Positions 15,743 through 25,220 of a stretch of 41,599 bases of DNA are shown here, piece after piece. The notes beneath the pieces are model-generated. The model did no database searches, had not been told where the DNA came from, and worked only from the letters and a program-made list of their open reading frames with translations. The position numbers and the translations under genes were made by a program. The stretch comes from Acidobacteriaceae bacterium (GTDB lineage Bacteria > Acidobacteriota > Terriglobia > Terriglobales > Acidobacteriaceae), in NCBI GenBank assembly GCA_003135475.1, contig PLBW01000064.1, positions 1 to 41,599 on the forward strand, written 5' to 3'. Every line of letters begins with the position of its first letter. Within the stretch, counting starts at the first letter, position 1.

Positions 15743-18718
15743 TCAACGTATTTGTTGATACTCGGCCTTGGCTGCTTTCAGTACAGGCATGTCGGGGTCG
15801 GCATCTTTCCAAAGGGCAAAAAACTCCTGGTAGCTGCCACGCGCCTTGATGGAGTCTCCTGACAGAGCGTAGGCCCGGCCGAGCTGAAGGCGGGCCAACG
15901 CCGCTAACGGACAATTTACTGCTACACCACGCTGATCTAGAAACTTGCGGAATTCGGCGGCTGCTTCCTTACCTTTCTGCAGCGACAAATAGGCCAGGCC
16001 CCGTATATACACGGGATAGAGCGACCCGCCCACCTCGAACTGGGGAAGGGGTGTGCCGAGTTCGTAAGGCTCGGCGGTCTGAAGTATATCGAGGGCTTTG
16101 GCCGGATTGCCGCGCCTGATCTCGATGGAAGCATAAATGGCAGGCAGCCAATAGTGATTTATGACCGTGTTCAGCGGAAAGCGCTCAGCCAAATCGTCCG
16201 CCATATGCTTCGCCCGGTCGGCATCTCCGATACGAGCCAAGGCCAGGGCCGCCAGAATGTTCACATCGCGAGTGGGCGCGGCAGCGAGCGCGGAGGCGAT
16301 ATCCTCCCGGCTCCGGGCAATGTCGTTAAACTCGGCTTCGCGTAATGCGGCGTCCATCTGCCATGCCGCCGCGGTTTCCATGGAGCCATTGCGCCGGGCC
16401 GACTCGGCGGCTCGCCTGGATAATTCCCGTGCACCGTTGAGGCGTCCGTAGAAAGCTTCTGTATCGGATGCGAACGAAAGAAGAATGTCCTCCCCTGGTT
16501 TGCCGCTCGCCAGCGCGACTTGACGCTTCATCTCAGAGTCGTCGCTCTCAAGAAAGGCAACTCCATAGCGATTGCCATACAAAATCGGATTGGCAACCTT
16601 GTGCTCGAGGGCTTCCTTGTACTTCGTCTTCGCATCCTCGAGACGATTCAGGGCGGCATACAGGCCTACCAGATTAATGAAGGCAGCTGCGCTTCCCGGA
16701 TTGATGCGGAGATCCTCGAGGCTTGCCGCCACAGCTTTCTCATATTGTCCTAAATAGCTGTAATCAACCCCTAAGTTGCCATAGGGTTCGCCGTTGCGCG
16801 GATAGGTCTTGGCCCACATCTCATACGTCTGGATGGCTTTCTCCAGTTCGCCCGTCGCCAGCAGGTAATAGGTACCCGAAATACGGAACCTCTCGCGCTC
16901 GCTCACTTTGTCCCGCAGATCATAGGCCTTCTGCAGATTCTGACTGGCGAGGCCGGGCTCTCTCGAATTAGAGTACGAAATTCCCAAGGCCACGTATGCT
17001 GCGGCGAAGTTGGGGTCGAGTTCGGCGGCGCGGTTAAAGAATGGAATCGCTGCCGAGCTGCCTTGCTCCTGCAGCGTCTTTCTCCCCTCCGAGAGTGCCT
17101 TCAAGGCTTCCAGGGACGGGGTGGTAGCCTGATCCAGAGGGGTGTCGAACTTCTCCACCGTGCTCAGAGACTCGCCGAGTTTTTCCCGGAGCTTAGTCGA
17201 TGCCTCGTCCAACGCTTTTAAGACGTGTTCTTTGTTTTCCGCCGTCACTTGTTCCTGCGCCAGGAGATCACCCGTCGTGCAATTGACGGCATCGAGGCCG
17301 ATTACATACTGCCTCCCCAGACTTGCAATGGCGCCTGCGATGTAGGCTTTTGCGCCCGCGCGCTGACAGAGATCACGCGCCACCTCTGGGGTGAGCTTTG
17401 TACCTCGTGGCATTGCCATCAGCTTCAGGGTGGCGCGAATTCTGGCATCGGACAGGATGTTCAGAAAGGGGGACTGCCCCAGTTGCACCGAGATCGCCTG
17501 CTTCAAGGTGTCATCGAAGACGGGATCTCCGGTCGTATTGTCGAAGTCGGCCAGCACCAGGGTGTCCTGGTCGCTCAACTTAGGGGCGCGGTGCGAGCGC
17601 CAGTACAAACCAGCGGCAATGATTACCGCGATTAACAACACGACGGGCGCGCCTATCTTCCACGAAAAAGCGCGCGGCCCTTTGGTGATCGCCGCTTGAG
17701 AGACGTTCTCTTTTGCCGACCCAACCTGGCTTTTGACTTTGGATGGTCCGCTGGCAGCCGCAACCAGCTCAGCCGGCGTTTCATCCTCTGCGGCGACAAC
17801 GACCGAGTGTTGCGATGAGTCGGTGTCGCGCTTAAGGCGGCGCAGTTCGGCCCGCATGTCAGAGGCATTCTGGTAGCGCAGGGTGCGGTCTTTCTCCAGC
17901 GCGCGGTTGATGATGTCTTCCAGTTTCGGAGGCAGGTCGGGGTTCAGTCGAACCGGCGCGACTGGGGCTTTGTGAAGGATGGCGTCGAACAACAAAGCGG
18001 AGGTGTCGCCGCGAAAGGGCAGTACTCCCGTTGCCATCTGATACAGCACTGCGCCAAATGAGAAAAGATCGGTGCGGCTATCCAGCGGCTTTCCTCGCGC
18101 CTGCTCAGGAGACATATAGGCGAGAGTGCCCAACGTGCTGCCGGGGCTGGTGAGATGCTCCTCTCGCCTCGCGCTGACCGTGAGCCCCGATTGATCGGCA
18201 GGAGAACTCGTACTGACAACGGTTACTTTTGCCAAACCAAAATCAAGGATCTTGGCGTGGCCGTTCTCGCTCACGAAGATGTTGGCCGGCTTGATATCGC
18301 GATGAACGATCCCCTTGGAATGGGCCGCATCCAATCCATCGGCGACCCCAATGGCGATGTCCAGCAGCCGCTCCATCTCCATGGGTCCTTTGTCGACCAG
18401 ATGCTTTAGTGTCGTTCCGTCGAGAAACTCCATTACCAGGAATGCGCGACCGTCCTCTTCGCCAATATCATAGAGGACGCAGATGTTGGGATGGTTCAGC
18501 GCCGAGGCGGCACGCGCCTCGCGGCGAAACCGTTCCAGGGCCTCGGGGTCGCGTTCGACCTGCTCAGGAAGGAACTTGAGTGCGACCAGACGGCCCAGGC
18601 GGATGTCCTCGGCCTTATACACGACCCCCATTCCGCCACCGCCGATTTTCTCGACGATGCGATAGTGCGAAATGGTCTTGCCCACCACCTGGGAGAGCCC
18701 CCTTCGTGCGCGACCCAT
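15743..18718 (-). CDS. Receptor-like Ser/Thr protein kinase with TPR domain
   Basis: This is a 991-residue protein. Residues 18-290 are a complete bacterial Hanks-type kinase: glycine loop GGGGMG (26-31), ATP-binding Lys48 in VALKF, catalytic HRDIKPAN (139-146), DFG (159-161) and the [10 protein letters not shown] activation/P+1 region. A linker leads to one transmembrane helix (about 356-373). Outside the membrane lie a segment starting [17 protein letters not shown], a [14 protein letters not shown]-type domain, and then many TPR units to the end. This kinase-TM-TPR plan is very common in Acidobacteriota. The external part probably senses or binds proteins; the substrates are unknown. The gene is monocistronic as far as seen and is convergent with the RES toxin. 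Confidence 0.9.
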   Translation of the reverse strand: MGRARRGLSQVVGKTISHYRIVEKIGGGGMGVVYKAEDIRLGRLVALKFLPEQVERDPEALERFRREARAASALNHPNICVLYDIGEEDGRAFLVMEFLDGTTLKHLVDKGPMEMERLLDIAIGVADGLDAAHSKGIVHRDIKPANIFVSENGHAKILDFGLAKVTVVSTSSPADQSGLTVSARREEHLTSPGSTLGTLAYMSPEQARGKPLDSRTDLFSFGAVLYQMATGVLPFRGDTSALLFDAILHKAPVAPVRLNPDLPPKLEDIINRALEKDRTLRYQNASDMRAELRRLKRDTDSSQHSVVVAAEDETPAELVAAASGPSKVKSQVGSAKENVSQAAITKGPRAFSWKIGAPVVLLIAVIIAAGLYWRSHRAPKLSDQDTLVLADFDNTTGDPVFDDTLKQAISVQLGQSPFLNILSDARIRATLKLMAMPRGTKLTPEVARDLCQRAGAKAYIAGAIASLGRQYVIGLDAVNCTTGDLLAQEQVTAENKEHVLKALDEASTKLREKLGESLSTVEKFDTPLDQATTPSLEALKALSEGRKTLQEQGSSAAIPFFNRAAELDPNFAAAYVALGISYSNSREPGLASQNLQKAYDLRDKVSERERFRISGTYYLLATGELEKAIQTYEMWAKTYPRNGEPYGNLGVDYSYLGQYEKAVAASLEDLRINPGSAAAFINLVGLYAALNRLEDAKTKYKEALEHKVANPILYGNRYGVAFLESDDSEMKRQVALASGKPGEDILLSFASDTEAFYGRLNGARELSRRAAESARRNGSMETAAAWQMDAALREAEFNDIARSREDIASALAAAPTRDVNILAALALARIGDADRAKHMADDLAERFPLNTVINHYWLPAIYASIEIRRGNPAKALDILQTAEPYELGTPLPQFEVGGSLYPVYIRGLAYLSLQKGKEAAAEFRKFLDQRGVAVNCPLAALARLQLGRAYALSGDSIKARGSYQEFFALWKDADPDMPVLKAAKAEYQQIR

Positions 18719-18765
18719 GTTAGGAGTTGCGCGTGTGGCAAGTCAATGCGTTGCTGGGATGTTAT

Positions 18766-18930
18766 CCGTTGAGGGAATTTTGCTACAGCACCACTTGGGG
18801 TGCGCCCTGCTGGAGCTGTGTTGCGTGTGGGAACACGTTGTCGAGCTAATTGTTTGGGTGGAGTGCGCAGGGATTTAGGCGCGCGGTGCGTGCGGGCGCT
18901 CGGCGTGTGAGCTGCTCGTTTCCGGCTAGC
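18766..18930. repeat. GC-rich dispersed intergenic repeat, copy A
   Basis: This region aligns by eye with 21954-22110: CCGTTGAGGG, then about 62 bases later GGAACACG.TGTCG, GGAGTGCGCA, TTTAGGCG and GCGTGCGGG in the same order and spacing. The whole gap 18719-19095 between the kinase and the next gene has no other recognised feature; its 3' part (about 18930-19090) returns to ordinary composition. Confidence 0.65.
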
Positions 18931-19095
18931 GCGCGGCGCGGGTGCACGCTGCGGCGCGGGCTATGCACTGGGCGAGTCGGCGTACGGAACCGGAGTGCGC
19001 TGGGCGTGGGGGAAAAATCTGGCCCAGGGACATTTCAGGACGCCCATCCCTGAGCAGAATCGATAGTCATTTTCTGGTAAATTGTCCCAGGAGTT

Positions 19096-19416
19096 CTAAA
19101 TTTTTACGCACACGTACTTGCACTCTCCCTCTTTCGTCGGAACGTAATAGCAATAATAGCCAGGAATACTGTCTGGGTCCGGATCCGGGCACGGGTGGAA
19201 ACCAAGCCCAACTCCACCAAGCGTTATTGCTTTCCGAGTATGCGTCGTCGTCTCCACGCCGTGTTTCTTCGCCAGAGCGTGGAGTTCCGCCTCCCGCTCT
19301 TTCAGTTTCGCTGTGTCTGCCTTCTCGGAAGATTTCGGAATCAACCTATTCCATTTTTCTTGGAAGGCCTTAAACTCCGCGCGCCAGGCTGCAGTTTTGT
19401 CCTCGTTCATTTTCAT
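19096..19416 (-). CDS. Small hypothetical protein with Cys/Tyr-rich C-terminus
   Basis: This is a 106-residue protein starting at ATG 19416, preceded by a GAGGGAG ribosome-binding site. The first 65 residues are charged and helical (FKAFQEKWNRL...KLKEREAELHALAKKHG). The last 40 are rich in Gly, Pro, Asp, Tyr and Cys (HPCPDPDPDS, GYYCYYVP, GECKYVCVKI) and could form a small disulfide- or peptide-like tail. No signal peptide is visible. The family is not recognised. The ending resembles short modified peptides only superficially; I see no modification enzymes nearby. Confidence 0.45.
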   Translation of the reverse strand: MKMNEDKTAAWRAEFKAFQEKWNRLIPKSSEKADTAKLKEREAELHALAKKHGVETTTHTRKAITLGGVGLGFHPCPDPDPDSIPGYYCYYVPTKEGECKYVCVKI

Positions 19417-19816
19417 CGCGTCTCCCTCTACGCACACTACAAAGTGTGGCCGGAATTTTCATCTGTGACTTCCCGGGCCCAACCAGTAATTTACATCTAA
19501 ATTACCTACCTGTGCTGCTGGCAACGGATTCATGGACCAGCGTGCCAGCTTGCGGCTGGCGAAGCTTGCCCCTTTCCCCGCAAGGTAGGGCGTCCAATTC
19601 CTTAGAACCAATGCCGCAACTTTGTGCATCACTAGAACCTCCTGGCCACGGATTTAAAGACCTTATAGTGGCAAGAAAATTGCGATCTACTTTGTTAACC
19701 TCCCTTACAACTGAGGCCGAACCCTGGGTTGAACCAATTGAAACCGAACAATTTCAACTGAATCGGCACATTGAGTGCCCGGCCCTGGCTAACTACCACT
19801 GGAGTCATTAAAGATC
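19417..19816. other. Intergenic region without recognised gene
   Basis: About 400 bases separate two divergent small genes. I see no coding region, RNA gene or clear terminator. An imperfect inverted pair (TTGAAACC...AATTTCAA) lies near 19738-19760. Confidence 0.4.
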
Positions 19817-20179
19817 ATGACTGCGATCAGTTCACCACTCCAAGCTATCGGAAATTTCGTGCTTCCCAAATACCACAAGCGGTTTTCGCTGTACGTGGTG
19901 TACGGTACGCTCCTGTTGGTGGCTTATGCCGCGAGTTTTCTCCTGAGGTATGACTTGCCTCTCGATCACAAGCTGCTGGTGCTGCTGTTTGTTACGGCAC
20001 CCGTCGTTGTTATCGCGAATCTCTTTGGCCTAGAGGTGGTTGGTCAACTGGGTAAATGGTGGCAATATACCTTTATAGGCCTCGCCGTTTTGCTATCCAC
20101 ATGGATAGTGCGCCTATCCAAGCGGATAGATTGCAAAGTCTTCAAAACCTGGCAACAACTGAGCAAATCAGAGCTATAA
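19817..20179 (+). CDS. Membrane protein resembling the N-terminus of CapD-type polysaccharide enzymes (possible fragment)
   Basis: This is a 120-residue protein with three hydrophobic helices. The sequence LYVVYGTLLLVAYAASFLLRYDLPLD followed by PVVVIANLFGLEVVGQLGKWWQY resembles the transmembrane N-terminal domain of CapD/FlaA1-like nucleotide-sugar dehydratases (aY..sf.LRyd pattern), which normally continues into a large Rossmann domain. Here the frame stops after the fourth hydrophobic stretch, with a basic tail. The rest of the enzyme is absent downstream. It is therefore either a decayed remnant or a stand-alone small membrane protein. GGAG lies about 14 bases before the ATG, a little far. 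It sits in accessory, repeat-rich DNA. Confidence 0.5.
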   Translation: MTAISSPLQAIGNFVLPKYHKRFSLYVVYGTLLLVAYAASFLLRYDLPLDHKLLVLLFVTAPVVVIANLFGLEVVGQLGKWWQYTFIGLAVLLSTWIVRLSKRIDCKVFKTWQQLSKSEL

Positions 20180-20295
20180 CAACTACTTACGGACAGCTTG
20201 TGAGGGAGCGAGCTGTGGATATTTAGTGGCGGTCGGCGTGCACTATCTCTACCACTCCGGTTAGAAAACTGGAGAACCTTGAAAGGAATAAAGCG

Positions 20296-21516
20296 ATGGC
20301 AAACAAAAGAATATCTGACATTCGAATAACTCCGGACAACCAGACAGTGCTAAAGCAATTGGGCCTTCTTCAGGATCTCGCCGGAACATGGAAGGGGAAG
20401 GGGTTCAACTTGATTGCCCGACCCAACTTTCACGATAAGACGGACCTCTACCTGCAACTAAATCAGACCCGTGAGACGTTGAAGTTCGACCCGATTGGGT
20501 CATCCATCCCGAATCGTGGTTTCGGCCAGGATGACATTGAGTTGTTCGGCTTAACCTATCTGCAACAGATTTCCGATGCCGCCTTCGACGGGGCACTGCA
20601 CATCGAGCCGGGCATCTGGGTCAGGCAACCCTCTACTGCATTTCCGCCCGAAACGGCACCCGCGCAAGGGCAACTCGTGGCTCGGATGGGCACGATCCCC
20701 CACGGCAACTCGTTGTTAGCCGAAGGTGTTGCTGAGCCTTTCACGGGTCCCCCCGTGCTCACGGTTCCTGGTAGTCAATATAATTTCTCACTCTTCCCGT
20801 CATTTAACAGCACGCCCTTTGCTGTTCCGCCGACCGCCCCAGGGATCGTCTTCAATGCCGCAGGCTCATCGGAGAAGCTCACCGCCCCCACCGTGCCAGC
20901 CACACCGTTTCCCCAATACGATGTCACCGTTCCGGTCGGCGCCATCCCCGCAGGCCCTTTCAATCCGCCTTTTACGCTCAACACCCGAACGCCCTTTGAC
21001 ACCACCCCACCGGAACCGCCTCTGCCTCCGAACATCGACGGTGTTCCCATGCAAGACGTCATCAACGATCCGATTTTGCTTCTCCAAAAACGCGTCGAGC
21101 AACTTGTGGCCGACGGCTATAAGTTTGAGGGGACAGCCCTCAACATCGCCACCACCACACCGCTCAGCTTTCTCAAGAATGCCAACTCCGGTGCAGCCGG
21201 GCCGGCAGTACCAGTCACGGTACCGCAGTTCGGTGGGGGCATCGAAAATATTCAGTTTCTGAATGGTGAGAGCCCCGTCGTCGCAGGCAAGACGGAGCTA
21301 CAAGAAAATGCCGAGACAGCGGTTGTCTATGCGACATTCTGGATCGAAAAAGTGACGCACAAGACGAACGGCCACACGTTCATGCAGTTGCAGTACGCAC
21401 AAATGGTGGTGCTCAACTTCCCCATATTCCATTTGCTCAATCAAGCACCCCCTGCCTATGTGAACTTGGGATGGCCGCACATCTCGGTGGCGACGTTGAG
21501 GAAGAGCTTTAGCTAA
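20296..21516 (+). CDS. Lipocalin/nitrobindin-like protein
   Basis: This is a 406-residue protein. The N-terminal segment LGLLQDLAGTWKGKGFNLIARP followed by LYLQLNQTRETLKFDPIGSSIPNRG and IHIEPGIW-like (ALHIEPGIWVRQP) strands resembles the fatty-acid-binding-protein/nitrobindin-type beta-barrel, in which GxW near the start is conserved. A long proline-rich middle (about 110-260: PFNPPFTLNTRTP, TPPEPPLPP) separates it from a C-terminal barrel-like half ending in ATFWIEKVT...FMQLQYAQMVVLNFPIFHLLN. There is no signal peptide. The ligand is unknown; haem or fatty acid binding is only suggested by the fold. AAGGAAT precedes the ATG. It stands alone, with a 115-bp gap upstream. Confidence 0.6.
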   Translation: MANKRISDIRITPDNQTVLKQLGLLQDLAGTWKGKGFNLIARPNFHDKTDLYLQLNQTRETLKFDPIGSSIPNRGFGQDDIELFGLTYLQQISDAAFDGALHIEPGIWVRQPSTAFPPETAPAQGQLVARMGTIPHGNSLLAEGVAEPFTGPPVLTVPGSQYNFSLFPSFNSTPFAVPPTAPGIVFNAAGSSEKLTAPTVPATPFPQYDVTVPVGAIPAGPFNPPFTLNTRTPFDTTPPEPPLPPNIDGVPMQDVINDPILLLQKRVEQLVADGYKFEGTALNIATTTPLSFLKNANSGAAGPAVPVTVPQFGGGIENIQFLNGESPVVAGKTELQENAETAVVYATFWIEKVTHKTNGHTFMQLQYAQMVVLNFPIFHLLNQAPPAYVNLGWPHISVATLRKSFS

Positions 21517-22221
21517 GCGAGCGCCGTTGTTAGCCCGGCGACCAAACTACTTGTTTGCGTCAGTCATGGGCGCAGGTAATGGCGCTCAGGCAAACTTCTT
21601 GATGGGCGAGCCCGCTTTCCGAAGCCGCGTGCTCGCCCGTCGTCTTGGCTAGTGCGATTCCGTGCGGTTCAAGCTAACCTTCCTTCAACGCCCTATTCGG
21701 CGGTCAACAATCAACTGTCGCGGTCCAAGCCGCTGCAGCACCGATGCCCGACGTAAAAGACGTAAAAGACGAAAGCATTTTGGGATCGACTTAATGCCGA
21801 GCGTGCTTCCGGTTGTGGCGGTTCTTAATTAAACGCGATAATGTATTCTAAACTGGAATTTTCGTTCTAGCTCCCAACCGCCCACAATATATACCTACCG
21901 AGGGATTCGAGCGCACGATTTTTGTTTGTGTGTGCTTTGTTGGCCAGGCCACCCCGTTGAGGGCGCGACGTACGCGAGCGGCGTGCGGAACCTGGCGCGC
22001 GCGATTTTGTGTGTTGGAACACGGTGTCGCTAGTTGGCGGGCGGAGTGCGCATGGTTTTAGGCGTGCGGCGTGCGTGCGGGGAGCGCGGTGCGCGGTGTT
22101 GCTCCTCGGGCGCGTCAAACGCCCCGCTTTTCGGCAGGAAAATTGGGGCAGAGCCAGCACTACCGCCATCGGCGAGTGCTTGGGCAACAAGATGGTGCAA
22201 GCGGCGGCCAGTCGCGGGCTA
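21517..22221. other. 705-bp intergenic region with repeats
   Basis: This gap between convergent genes holds a short direct repeat (GTAAAAGAC twice, about 21756-21772), an AT-rich stretch (21825-21860), a motif around 21886-21925 shared with 41449-41480 (CGAGGGATTC followed by GCGCAC/GCACAC), and the GC-rich repeat copy B (21954-22110). No coding region was accepted. Confidence 0.55.
21954..22110. repeat. GC-rich dispersed intergenic repeat, copy B
   Basis: It matches copy A at 18766-18930 in motif order and spacing: CCGTTGAGGG, GGAACACGGTGTCG, GGAGTGCGCA, TTTAGGCG, GCGTGCGGGG. Divergence between the copies is substantial, so it is an old or rapidly changing element. Confidence 0.65.
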
Positions 22222-24120
22222 CTACCTCTTGGGAGGCATCGTTGGAGGGCCCCCCCTGTTCTTCTGGGTGGCTTGTGAGACGGAGCCGTCCGGGTTGTGA
22301 GCGACATTGTGGCACACCAACGTGCAGGTGTTCGTGGCGCGGGTGTAGGAGACTGGCGTACCAGCATTCGCAGCGACCACATTGATGTCGAAGTTCACCA
22401 GACGCTCGCCGGAGATGGTCCCGCTTCTCGCGCCCATGCCGTGGGCGGTATGGCAAACCGAGCAGGTGAAGCCGGTGTTGATGTGGTCACCGTGATGGTT
22501 CCAGCTTGCATTGGAGACGACATTGTGAAGGTCGTGGCACTTGCCGCACATGGCGTAAGGACCCTTGATGCTTAGGTCAGGGTTCGGGTACAGGTTCGTA
22601 ATCAACTGACCGGGTCCGGGCGCCTGGCTGAACTCATAGTCCCGTTCGAGGATGTGCTTGTTGGTCGATCCATGGGGACCATTGGGACCCACGCCCCCAA
22701 ATTCGCGATTGTCATCGCTGTTGTGGCAGTCGGTACAGAAAATCTGGTTACCCATGGAACGCCCGTGAGTGGTGCCGCCGTTCAAATCCAACATCGTAAT
22801 CAGCAAGCTGGGCTGGGGTAGCGAACTGGTGCGCGTATGGGTCAGGGGATGGCTCGAGGAAGCGGTGGCGGCGAACTGCGGGATGACATTCAGGGGATCG
22901 CCCGCCGAGCCCGCCCTCAGCGGCAGATACCCGAACACGGGGTTGGAAAGTTTTCCCGAACTTGTACCGTGGCAACGCAGACAATTTTCGTACTGATTGA
23001 CCGAAGGATTAAGGATGGATATGCCGTCCGTGGCACTGATTCCGGCAACCCCATTCTGCGACACACGAATGGCCGGAGGCGGCGGGAAGATCGATACCTG
23101 GTTGGACGAATGCCCGTTGTGGCAGTCCGCGCACGTGGCATGCCGGTTGTTGTTTAACAGAACGTCTTCGGCAGCGTCGTGCGCATTGTTACCCGCGGGA
23201 AACGGATGTCCCACCTTGGCAAACTCGGCGTACACATTGGGAATCGGAGGGTTGAGATTTGTGCTGCCGTTATGGCAGGCAATACAGTCCTGCTCATTGG
23301 GCCCGCGCAGCAGCCGCATCGGTCCCTGCGCGTTGTGGGGCACGTGGCAGGAGATACACGCATTTTGCCCGACTGTGCCGTAGCTGCCAAGGTTCGCCTG
23401 CCCGGCTACTTTGTTAGTCACCAGGGCGTGCGCGCTGGTGGCCCATCCCGCAAGCGGATTGATCTGGCCGGACATGGTCCGGGTGGGATCGTGGCAGGCA
23501 AGACACATCTGCGCGTTCGAACTGTCGCGCACCAAAAAGTTCTGCGATAACCTATCGATGGCCTGCACGTGAGGGTTATGGCAGGAAGTACACTCAATGT
23601 TCCCGTCGATCAACTTCACTGCTCCCGTGGGATCGCCTGTCTTGCCCTGTGAAGCCAGGGATGCGATCAGGTCAATCGTATCCTTGATGGGCAGTACCAG
23701 GCTGAAGGGATGCGAACTCTGGAGGTTGGTCCCGAAGACATCGGCGGGATACATGGATCCCTTCATTGTGATCTGGCCATAGACAATCGTTTGGCCGACC
23801 GCGACGGTCCCGTCGTGGCAGCTCAAACACAAGTTGCTGTCGGCGCCCATGGTAGGTTGGGTGCCTTTTTGGTGATAGGTCGTGCTGGTGTAGAGCGAAT
23901 AGGTCGCCTTGGTCTGCGTCTGGTTCCACAGCGGAGTTCTTCCCCCCGCACCGGAGTGGGGCTCATGGCAATAGGTGCAGGAACCAGGGCGAGCGCCGGT
24001 AATCGGCGATTTGCTGGCCGGCCCCAAATCATGCATGCCGATCACATCCCCAGTGATCTGCGCCAGCAGGGTAGCCCCAGCCAACATCAGCACCGTGCAG
24101 ACAGATAATGCTCGCTTCAC
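22222..24120 (-). CDS. Twelve-haem c-type cytochrome
   Basis: This is a 632-residue exported multihaem cytochrome. A signal peptide (1-20, ending TLLA) is followed by a MHDLG segment and CTYCHEPHSG (Cys48-His52), the typical opening of doubled-CXXCH cytochromes, then LWNQT. I count eleven CXXCH motifs (CTYCH, CLSCH, CTSCH, CLACH, CISCH, CIACH, CADCH, CLRCH, CTDCH, CGKCH, CSVCH) and one unusual CX3CH (CTLVCH, 599-604). Extra histidines (for example SHPF, GHPF, SHPLTH) could give bis-His ligation. It would carry electrons in the periplasm, outer membrane or cell surface. The GTG start overlaps the upstream NHL gene by 4 bp (GTGA), indicating coupling. It is the last gene of the porin-cytochrome operon. 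Confidence 0.9.
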   Translation of the reverse strand: MKRALSVCTVLMLAGATLLAQITGDVIGMHDLGPASKSPITGARPGSCTYCHEPHSGAGGRTPLWNQTQTKATYSLYTSTTYHQKGTQPTMGADSNLCLSCHDGTVAVGQTIVYGQITMKGSMYPADVFGTNLQSSHPFSLVLPIKDTIDLIASLASQGKTGDPTGAVKLIDGNIECTSCHNPHVQAIDRLSQNFLVRDSSNAQMCLACHDPTRTMSGQINPLAGWATSAHALVTNKVAGQANLGSYGTVGQNACISCHVPHNAQGPMRLLRGPNEQDCIACHNGSTNLNPPIPNVYAEFAKVGHPFPAGNNAHDAAEDVLLNNNRHATCADCHNGHSSNQVSIFPPPPAIRVSQNGVAGISATDGISILNPSVNQYENCLRCHGTSSGKLSNPVFGYLPLRAGSAGDPLNVIPQFAATASSSHPLTHTRTSSLPQPSLLITMLDLNGGTTHGRSMGNQIFCTDCHNSDDNREFGGVGPNGPHGSTNKHILERDYEFSQAPGPGQLITNLYPNPDLSIKGPYAMCGKCHDLHNVVSNASWNHHGDHINTGFTCSVCHTAHGMGARSGTISGERLVNFDINVVAANAGTPVSYTRATNTCTLVCHNVAHNPDGSVSQATQKNRGGPPTMPPKR

Positions 24121-25220
24121 TGCGACCCTCCCTTGCCCGGCTTGGCGACGCCGTAGTAGTGGAAGACCTGAACCCGCCGGTTAAAGGAATCCACCACGAA
24201 AATCCGGTCGTTGTGGTCGATAAACAAGCCGGCCGGCAACTGAAATTCACCTGCACTTGTGCCGCGATTGCCGAAGTAGTAGAGCAGGTCGCCGTCGCGG
24301 TTGAAGACCTGCACTACGCCCCACAACCCGTCCACCACGTAGAGGTCGCCTTCGGAGTCGAGCCCAATCCCTTTAGGACGAAACATGGTTCCGGGGCTGT
24401 CGCCGATCTTCCCCACCGCGTACTTAAAGGCGCCGGAGCGGTCCAGCACCTGCACGCTGAAGTTCATGGCATCCACCACGATCAGGTTCTGGCCGTCCAG
24501 CCGCAGCTCGGTCGGAAAATTGAATTTGCCGGGGCCCTCGCCGTTTTCCCCAATGGTCTGCACCACGCTGCCCTGCATGTCCAGAACAAATATCTTGTTG
24601 CGCAGCGTGTCGGTGACATAGATCCGCTGGGCCGCTGAATCCACCGCAATCCCGGTAGGGCGCTTGAAGAAACCTTCGCCGCCCTTCAGGCTCCCGAGCG
24701 CCCGCTGATACTTCCCGTCGGAGTTGAAGACAAACACCTTGCCCGATTCCGAATCGGTCACGTAGATATTGTCCTGGGCATCCACCGCGACGCACTGTGG
24801 CGCCAGCATAGGGTCCTTGCCTTTGCCGGCGCGCGACAGGAACTTGTACTTCTGTTGCTGGAAATCGAAGATGTGGACTCCGATCGCTCCCGGGTCGGTC
24901 ACGATGATGCGCCCGCGGGAATCGACGGCGATGCTATAGGGACGGACCAAACTGTGGAATTCCGGCTCGCCGGCAACGAAGTCGAGCACTTTGTTCCAGA
25001 AACCGCGCTTCGGTTTCACTTCGCGCTGGGAACTGAAGCTGCGCTCGTAGCTAAGCTTGCGGCCGCCTTCCAGCAACATATCCGGAGGCGCAGGCTGGGC
25101 GGGCTTCTCTTTGGGCTTGGACGCCCACGCCGGGGTCAGCAGGAGAAGAAGAATGCAGGCGACGTTGGAGAAAAAATGTGAGGTCCTCGTGCGCGCTCCC
25201 GCTAGAAGAAGTTGAACCAC
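24117..25220 (-). CDS. Exported NHL-repeat beta-propeller protein (second copy)
   Basis: This is a 367-residue protein with a hydrophobic export segment (about 20-34, LLLLLTPAWA) and six NHL repeats from about residue 90 to the end, each with the pattern P.GIAVD...IYVTD...N.I.VFD..G, including RPTGIAVDS..QRIYVTDTLRNKIFV. NHL units form a six-bladed propeller that acts as a protein-binding scaffold. The start is GTG 25220, 19 bases inside the beta-barrel gene; no better start precedes the signal segment. It lies between the beta-barrel and the 12-haem cytochrome, overlapping both, so strict co-translation is likely. Its paralogue is at 29476-30762. I infer a periplasmic or surface assembly factor for the cytochrome complex. 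Confidence 0.85.
   Translation of the reverse strand: MVQLLLAGARTRTSHFFSNVACILLLLLTPAWASKPKEKPAQPAPPDMLLEGGRKLSYERSFSSQREVKPKRGFWNKVLDFVAGEPEFHSLVRPYSIAVDSRGRIIVTDPGAIGVHIFDFQQQKYKFLSRAGKGKDPMLAPQCVAVDAQDNIYVTDSESGKVFVFNSDGKYQRALGSLKGGEGFFKRPTGIAVDSAAQRIYVTDTLRNKIFVLDMQGSVVQTIGENGEGPGKFNFPTELRLDGQNLIVVDAMNFSVQVLDRSGAFKYAVGKIGDSPGTMFRPKGIGLDSEGDLYVVDGLWGVVQVFNRDGDLLYYFGNRGTSAGEFQLPAGLFIDHNDRIFVVDSFNRRVQVFHYYGVAKPGKGGSQ

Noticed and set aside
18930-19095. Remnant of an insertion sequence end
   Set aside because: No transposase fragment or terminal inverted repeat was found; the region only shares composition with known element flanks.
19096-19416. Ribosomally made modified-peptide precursor, suggested by the Cys/Tyr-rich C-terminus
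   Set aside because: No modification enzyme, protease or exporter is adjacent, and the leader-like region is too long and ordinary to support the claim.
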